A stretch of DNA of 26,755 bases from Lachnospiraceae bacterium AM48-27BH (GTDB lineage: Bacteria > Bacillota > Clostridia > Lachnospirales > Lachnospiraceae), in assembly GCA_003478355.1 (NCBI GenBank), contig QUFC01000050.1:1-26755 (forward strand), in the 5' to 3' direction. Shown piece by piece: positions 22,448 to 26,755 of the stretch; position 1 is the stretch's first letter, and every line of letters starts with the position of its first letter. A program made the translations under genes and the position numbers. A model generated the notes under the pieces. The model was given only the letters and a program-made list of their open reading frames with translations. It was not told the origin of the DNA and searched no databases.

Positions 22448-22960
22448 ATGGAACAGACATTGCGTGTAGGCGTGATCACTTCCACCCACGGCGTAAGAGG
22501 GGAAGTAAAGGTATTTCCGACAACAGACGATGCAAAGCGGTTCAAGAAATTAAAGCACGTCATGATCGATACTGGAAAAGAATTAAAGCCCATGGAGATT
22601 GAGCAGGTCAAGTTCTTTAAGAACATGGTCATTGTGAAATTCAAAGGGTTTGACAATATAAATGATATTGAAATCTATAAGAATAAAGATATTCTGATCA
22701 CCAGAGAGGACGCAGTTCCATTAGGACCGGACGAGAACTTTATCGTGGATCTGATCGGGCTGAAGGTGGCAACGGATGAAGGTGAGGAGCTTGGAACATT
22801 AAAGGATGTGCTCCAGACCGGTGCCAATGATGTTTATGTGGTGGAAATGACTGATGGCAAAGAACTGCTTCTCCCGGCCATCAAGCAGTGTATTTTGAAT
22901 GTGGATTTAGAACAGCAGACCATGACAGTCCATGTGTTAGACGGGCTGATGGATTTATAG
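22448..22960 (+). CDS. rimM: 16S rRNA processing protein RimM
   Basis: The protein is 170 residues from the ATG at 22448, with GGAGAG upstream; an ATG at 22409 would add 13 atypical residues. RimM binds S19 and aids maturation of the 30S head. The N-terminal RimM domain has [22 protein letters not shown], and the C-terminal PRC-barrel has [31 protein letters not shown]. It ends 10 bases before trmD, the usual partner. Confidence 0.96.
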   Translation: MEQTLRVGVITSTHGVRGEVKVFPTTDDAKRFKKLKHVMIDTGKELKPMEIEQVKFFKNMVIVKFKGFDNINDIEIYKNKDILITREDAVPLGPDENFIVDLIGLKVATDEGEELGTLKDVLQTGANDVYVVEMTDGKELLLPAIKQCILNVDLEQQTMTVHVLDGLMDL

Positions 22961-22970
22961 GAGTACGACC

Positions 22971-23720
22971 ATGAATTATCACATTTTGACCCTATTTCCG
23001 GAAATGGTCATGGATGGACTGAACACCAGTATCATTGGCCGGGCGGTGGAAAAGGGACTGATCTCTATTGAAGCCATCAATATCCGTGACTATTCCAAGG
23101 ATAAGCACAACCATGTGGATGATGCTCCTTATGGCGGCGGTGCAGGTATGGTGATGCAGCCTGGACCGGTCTGTGATTCTTATGAGGATCTGTGCCGGAA
23201 GATCGGAAAACGGCCGAGAGTCCTCTACATGACGCCACAGGGACAGACCTTTAACCAGTCGATTGCGGAAGAACTGGCGAAAGAAGAGGATCTGGTCTTT
23301 CTGTGTGGCCACTATGAGGGCATCGACGAGCGGGCGCTGGAGCTCATTGTGACGGACTATCTGTCTGTAGGCGATTATGTGCTGACGGGTGGAGAACTTC
23401 CGGCCATGGTGATGATCGACTGCATTTCCCGTCTGGTTCCTGGCGTGTTAAATAATGACGTTTCCGCGGAAATCGAGTCTTTCCACGATAATTTATTAGA
23501 GTATCCCCAGTATACCCGGCCAGAGGTGTATGAGGGAAAGAAGGTTCCGGAGGTGCTGCTTTCCGGACATCATAAGAATATTGAGACCTGGCGGCGCCAG
23601 CAGTCCATCAAACGGACGTTGGAACGCAGACCGGATCTTTTAGCGGATGCTAATCTGTCCAAGAAGGAAAAACAGTATCTGGCAGAGCTGTTGGCGGAAC
23701 AGGAAAGCAAGTGTGAGTGA
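22971..23720 (+). CDS. trmD: tRNA (guanine-N1)-methyltransferase TrmD
   Basis: TrmD makes m1G37 in tRNAs with a G36 using S-adenosylmethionine and prevents +1 frameshifting. The protein is 249 residues. The SPOUT trefoil knot is marked by YGGGAGMVMQPGPV, FLCGHYEGIDERALE and LSVGDYVLTGGELPAMVMIDCISRLVPGVL. The C-terminal domain has HHKNIETWRRQQSIKRTLERRPDLL. AGGAG precedes the ATG. A separate promoter for rplS follows in the spacer. Confidence 0.98.
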   Translation: MNYHILTLFPEMVMDGLNTSIIGRAVEKGLISIEAINIRDYSKDKHNHVDDAPYGGGAGMVMQPGPVCDSYEDLCRKIGKRPRVLYMTPQGQTFNQSIAEELAKEEDLVFLCGHYEGIDERALELIVTDYLSVGDYVLTGGELPAMVMIDCISRLVPGVLNNDVSAEIESFHDNLLEYPQYTRPEVYEGKKVPEVLLSGHHKNIETWRRQQSIKRTLERRPDLLADANLSKKEKQYLAELLAEQESKCE

Positions 23721-23763
23721 TGAACTGGCGGGTCAGAAAAATGGCGTAAATACAAAAAAATAC

Positions 23764-23792
23764 TTGCTTTTTTCTATTTGCCATGATATGAT
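23764..23792 (+). promoter_or_regulatory. Internal promoter for rplS
   Basis: TTGCTT (23764-23769), 17-base spacer, TATGAT (23787-23792). The predicted leader of about 75 bases could hold a ribosomal-protein leader structure of the L19 type, but I cannot confirm the fold. Confidence 0.7.
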
Positions 23793-23874
23793 AACAGAGT
23801 TGTGAAAATAAGAGATGGTCCTCTGTTACGATAAGAGTATTAAGAACATCAAACATATGAAGGAGGTTCACACA

Positions 23875-24219
23875 ATGAACGAGATTATTAAGAATATTGA
23901 AGCTGCACAGTTAAAGGCATCTGTACCGGAGTTCCATGTTGGTGATACTGTTAAAGTATACAACAAGATCAAAGAGGGTAACCGTGAGAGAATCCAGGTT
24001 TTCGAGGGTACTGTTATTAAGAGACAGAACGGTGGCGCAAGAGAGACTTTCACTGTAAGAAAGAATTCTAACGGTATCGGCGTAGAGAAGACATGGCCAG
24101 TACATTCCCCATTCGTTGACAACATCGAGGTTGTAGAGGGTAAAGTTAGAAGAGCAAAACTGAACTACTTAAGAACCAGAGTTGGTAAAGCTGCTAAGGT
24201 TAAAGAGTTAGTGAAATAA
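23875..24219 (+). CDS. rplS: 50S ribosomal protein L19
   Basis: The protein is 114 residues from the ATG at 23875 behind AAGGAGG; earlier in-frame starts are rejected. L19 sits at the 30S-50S interface. Typical segments are [40 protein letters not shown] and [20 protein letters not shown]. It has its own promoter and a strong terminator, so it can be expressed apart from trmD. Confidence 0.98.
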   Translation: MNEIIKNIEAAQLKASVPEFHVGDTVKVYNKIKEGNRERIQVFEGTVIKRQNGGARETFTVRKNSNGIGVEKTWPVHSPFVDNIEVVEGKVRRAKLNYLRTRVGKAAKVKELVK

Positions 24220-24243
24220 TTCATTTTAGAGAGTGTGAGTTAA

Positions 24244-24275
24244 GGGACAATAAAGTATTTTATTGTCCCTTTTTT
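24244..24275 (+). terminator. Terminator of rplS
   Basis: GGGACAATAAA (24244-24254) pairs with TTTATTGTCCC (24259-24269), followed by six T. It lies 25 bases after the rplS stop. Confidence 0.95.
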
Positions 24276-24389
24276 CCACTTCTGGATTCCGCTGTGGCGG
24301 CGCAGAAGAATACTGTTTGAGTGGACAGCTGCTGCAGGAGAAAACTGGTGGGCGGAGGTTCGACTTGAAAGAGACAGGAGCGGTTGCGG

Positions 24390-24932
24390 GTGGAGTTTTA
24401 TCAGGAAGAGACAAATAAACTTCGGAGAATGATCGTATGGCTGGTGGACATCATCGTGGTGATTTCCCTGGCCTGGTTTGTAGTGTATGGGTTTGGAACC
24501 CAGATCCGAATCACGGGACAGTCCATGACGCCGGAGCTAAGAAGCGAAGACGTGGTGTTGATGAACCGTTTATCCTATGATCTGGGAAGCCCGAAACGGT
24601 TTGATGTAGTGGTCTTTGAGCGGGAGGATAAGAAGCCCAATGTGAAGCGGGTGATCGGACTGCCGGGAGAGACCGTACAGATTAAAAATGGACAGATTTA
24701 CATTGATGATAAGCCGTTAGAGGCCGATAAAGGATTAGGTCAGGTGTCTCTGGCCGGCCTGGCAGAAAACCCGGTGGTGTTAGACGAAGATGAATATTTT
24801 CTTCTGGGTGATAACCGGGATAGCAGCGAGGACAGCAGGTTTGTGAAAATCGGCAATGTGAAACGGAGACAGATCCGGGGAAAGGTCTGGTTGAGACTGA
24901 TCCCGTTTATTGATTTTAAATTGGTAGAGTAG
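24390..24932 (+). CDS. lepB: Type I signal peptidase
   Basis: LepB cleaves signal peptides from secreted proteins at the outer membrane face. I favour the GTG at 24390, nine bases after AGGAG, giving 180 residues; a TTG at 24384 is the alternative. One N-terminal membrane helix (about 15-34) is followed by the S26 catalytic core: ITGQSMTPEL (Ser45) and NVKRVIGLPGE (Lys86), then DEYFLLGDNRDSSEDSR. This is the short Gram-positive form. It lies between rplS and rbgA; no clear promoter was seen in the gap after the rplS terminator, which otherwise shows nothing. Confidence 0.95.
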   Translation: MEFYQEETNKLRRMIVWLVDIIVVISLAWFVVYGFGTQIRITGQSMTPELRSEDVVLMNRLSYDLGSPKRFDVVVFEREDKKPNVKRVIGLPGETVQIKNGQIYIDDKPLEADKGLGQVSLAGLAENPVVLDEDEYFLLGDNRDSSEDSRFVKIGNVKRRQIRGKVWLRLIPFIDFKLVE

Positions 24933-24941
24933 GAGTATTTT

Positions 24942-25814
24942 ATGAATATACAGTGGTATCCAGGTCATATGACCAAGGCGAAGCGTGCCATGCAGGAGGA
25001 CATCAAGCTGATCGATCTGATCATTGAGGTAGTGGACGCCCGTATTCCATTTTCCAGCCGGAATCCGGATATTGATGAGCTGGGAAAGAATAAGGCACGT
25101 TTAATTTTATTAAATAAATCTGATTTAGCCAGTGAGACCTGGAATGATGCCTGGGCGGCATGGTTTAAGAGCCAGGGATTCCATGTGGTGAAGATCAATT
25201 CCAAGAGCGGTGTCGGTTTAAAGCAGATCAATGGCGTGGTGCAGGAGGCATGTAAAGCGAAAATCGAACGTGACCGGAAACGCGGTATCTTAAACCGCCC
25301 GGTCCGCGCTATGGTAGTGGGAATCCCGAATGTGGGCAAATCCACGTTTATCAATGCTTTTGCAGGAAAGGCCTGTGCCAAAACCGGCAATAAACCAGGT
25401 GTTACCAAAGGAAACCAGTGGATCCGTCTGAATAAGAGCCTGGAGCTTCTGGACACTCCGGGTATTTTATGGCCGAGATTTGAAAATCAGGAAGTGGGAC
25501 TGCGTCTGGCATTTATCGGCTCCATTAACGATGAGATCCTGAATAAGGAAGAGCTGGCTGCAGAGTTATTAAAATTTATGGGTGAGCGTTATCTGGAGAC
25601 TTTAAAAGAACGGTATGATGTGGAACCTGGCGATCCATACGAGATGTTGGGCCAGATCGCCAGAGCCAGAGCCTGTCTGTTAAAGGGTAATGAGTACGAT
25701 TACAAAAAAGCGGCGAATTTATTCCTGGATGACTACCGGAATGGACGCCTGGGCCGCATGACCCTGGAATTCCCGCCGCAGGAGGAGAAGGCAGATGAAG
25801 CCACTGAGCGGTGA
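24942..25814 (+). CDS. rbgA: Ribosome biogenesis GTPase RbgA (YlqF)
   Basis: RbgA drives a late step of 50S subunit assembly. The protein is 290 residues with the circularly permuted GTPase order: G4 LLNKSD (58-61 core) comes before G1 GIPNVGKST (127-135), then G2 GVTKG (153-157) and G3 DTPG (171-174). The N-terminus MNIQWYPGHMTKAKRAM is diagnostic. The C-terminal ANTAR-like helical domain is about 215-285. AGGAG precedes the ATG at 24942. Its last 20 bases overlap rnhB, so the two are coupled. Confidence 0.97.
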   Translation: MNIQWYPGHMTKAKRAMQEDIKLIDLIIEVVDARIPFSSRNPDIDELGKNKARLILLNKSDLASETWNDAWAAWFKSQGFHVVKINSKSGVGLKQINGVVQEACKAKIERDRKRGILNRPVRAMVVGIPNVGKSTFINAFAGKACAKTGNKPGVTKGNQWIRLNKSLELLDTPGILWPRFENQEVGLRLAFIGSINDEILNKEELAAELLKFMGERYLETLKERYDVEPGDPYEMLGQIARARACLLKGNEYDYKKAANLFLDDYRNGRLGRMTLEFPPQEEKADEATER

Positions 25815-26418
25815 GAAGCTGGAGAAAGAGTTAGCCCGCCTGGAAGCTATGCGGGAGTATGAGGATACTTATGACGCCTGTGCCTATATCTGTGGCATCG
25901 ATGAGGCCGGAAGAGGTCCTCTTGCAGGCCCGGTGGTGGCGGCAGCGGCAGTGCTTCCTAAAGATTGTCAGATTTTTTATTTAAACGATTCCAAGAAGCT
26001 TTCTGAGAAGAAAAGAGATCTTCTGTTTGATGAGATAAAAGAGAAAGCAGTGGCTTACGGCATCGGGATCGTCAGTCCACAGGTGATCGATGAGATCAAC
26101 ATCCTGCAGGCCACTTACGAAGCCATGCGCCAGGCCATCAGCCAGCTTAACGTGATACCGGAGATCCTGTTAAATGATGCAGTGACCATCCCGGGTGTAG
26201 ATATCATGCAGGTTCCGATCGTGAAGGGGGACGCTAAGAGCGTTTCTATCGCTGCGGCCAGTATCTTGGCCAAGGTGACCAGGGACCGGATGATGATGGA
26301 GTACGATCAGATTTATCCGGAATACGGATTTGCAAAGCACAAAGGATATGGAACGGCGGCACATATTGCGGCACTGAAGGAATATGGCCATGTCCGATCC
26401 ACAGAAGAACATTTATAA
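25795..26418 (+). CDS. rnhB: Ribonuclease HII, apparently frameshifted near the 3' end
   Basis: RNase HII cuts RNA in DNA-RNA hybrids and single ribonucleotides in DNA. As read, the protein has 207 residues with catalytic residues Asp36 and Glu37 in GIDEAGRGPLAGPV, Asp128 and Asp146 in VKGDAKSVSIAAASILAKV. The start follows GGAGG and overlaps rbgA. The end is abnormal: after KEYG it reads HVRSTEEHL and stops at 26418. Shifting frame at 26386-26390 (GGCCA, expected GGCCCA) restores CPIHRRTFIKKFVTV, ending with TAG at 26436-26438. That matches the conserved C-terminal PxHRRxF motif of this family. One C is therefore missing, by real mutation or by sequencing error. Confidence 0.93.
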   Translation: MKPLSGEKLEKELARLEAMREYEDTYDACAYICGIDEAGRGPLAGPVVAAAAVLPKDCQIFYLNDSKKLSEKKRDLLFDEIKEKAVAYGIGIVSPQVIDEINILQATYEAMRQAISQLNVIPEILLNDAVTIPGVDIMQVPIVKGDAKSVSIAAASILAKVTRDRMMMEYDQIYPEYGFAKHKGYGTAAHIAALKEYGHVRSTEEHL

Positions 26419-26479
26419 AAAAATTTGTAACTGTTTAGCAGGTCTGCGCACTTGCTGCGCGACCATAAGAACACATAGA

Positions 26480-26645
26480 CCAATAGGCGTTACTGTACAC
26501 GGGTAGGCATTTTCTGAACTGAAAATGCCGTATGATACGGTGGTGGTAACAGATTTTGCCGATTTAGAATGCGAAGCATCGGCAAAATCCGTTGCTGTTT
26601 GCGCAACGCGTGAACAGTAACCAATAGGCGCTGGACAGTTACAGA
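26480..26645. repeat. Composite intergenic palindromic repeat, copy D
   Basis: The 10-mer CCAATAGGCG occurs at 26480-26489 and 26621-26630. Between them are three hairpins: GGCATTTTC/GAAAATGCC (26506-26529), GATTTTGCCGAT/ATCGGCAAAATC (26552-26589), and a near-palindrome at 26591-26621 around CGCAACGCG. The segment 26480-26537 matches, in reverse complement, the terminator region near 2333-2385, and 26598-26621 matches 6740-6763. No coding potential was seen in the 234-base gap 26439-26672. Confidence 0.8.
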
Positions 26646-26672
26646 AATTCTGCTAAACGGAGTGCTGGAAAA

Positions 26673-26755
26673 TTGGAGAATAAGAGAGCAGTGGGCAGCC
26701 GTTACGAGGAAGAAACGGCTGCTTTTTTGCAAAAAAATGGATACCGGATCCTGGA
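26673..26755 (+). CDS. yraN: YraN/UPF0102 endonuclease-like protein, 5' part
   Basis: The frame from the TTG at 26673 runs off the right edge and encodes MENKRAVGSRYEEETAAFLQ followed by KNGYRIL. This is the conserved N-terminus of the UPF0102 family (a restriction-endonuclease-like fold), which regularly follows rnhB. GGAG stands about ten bases before the TTG; a GTG at 26691 is the alternative start. Only 27 codons are visible. Confidence 0.8.
   Translation, partial: MENKRAVGSRYEEETAAFLQKNGYRIL

Noticed and set aside
26480..26645. CRISPR array
   Set aside because: The repeats are heterogeneous palindromic modules without regular spacing or unique spacers, and no cas genes are present.

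Overview
The window looks like a chromosome segment from a Gram-positive anaerobe of the class Clostridia, most likely Lachnospiraceae-like. The evidence is gene content only: a Clostridia-type SRP/ribosome-maturation cluster (ylxM-ffh-rpsP-khpA-rimM-trmD-rplS-lepB-rbgA-rnhB-yraN), AGGAGG-type ribosome binding sites, TTGACA/TATAAT promoters, a T-box leader and a SleB-type wall hydrolase. GC content is moderate, except in the first ~900 bases, which are clearly AT-rich and look like accessory DNA.

Left part (1-8.1 kb). An AT-rich stretch holds an open reading frame running off the left edge, a small lipoprotein gene and a gene remnant. It is followed by an XdhC-family molybdoenzyme maturation gene. 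Next comes the most striking locus, a leftward TRAP-transporter operon. It has a normal DctQ small permease, then one giant 1113-residue protein in which a complete DctM permease is fused to TWO tandem DctP-type solute receptors. The operon has a perfect-spacing promoter, a T-box riboswitch whose best specifier reading is AUC (isoleucine), and a long branched terminator. A cytoplasmic transglutaminase-like protein lies to the right.

Middle (8.1-16.2 kb). This is a branched-chain amino acid region. A GltD/GltA-like Fe-S flavoprotein is divergent from ilvN-ilvC. A LysR regulator is divergent from two consecutive small-large pairs of isopropylmalate-dehydratase-family subunits (leuD-leuC twice). 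The two pairs are separated by an intergenic palindromic repeat that also occurs upstream of the TRAP operon. The isoleucine T-box and this neighbourhood suggest that the TRAP system imports a branched-chain amino acid, its 2-oxo acid or a biosynthetic precursor. That is an inference.

Right part (16.2-26.8 kb). This holds a membrane-anchored SleB-type hydrolase, a cytoplasmic pectinesterase, a HAD phosphatase and a CarD-family RNA polymerase-binding protein, then the conserved SRP/ribosome cluster. The ylxM promoter is embedded in a perfect inverted repeat. rplS has its own promoter and terminator. rnhB appears to carry a one-base deletion near its 3' end that removes the conserved C-terminal HRR-F motif. 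A repeat-rich spacer then separates it from the start of yraN, which runs off the right edge.

Intergenic DNA here is rich in modular palindromic repeats, found at about 2.2-2.4, 6.7-6.9, 14.2-14.4 and 26.5-26.6 kb, which may be a small non-autonomous repeat family. No tRNA, rRNA, CRISPR array, transposase or integrase gene was seen.
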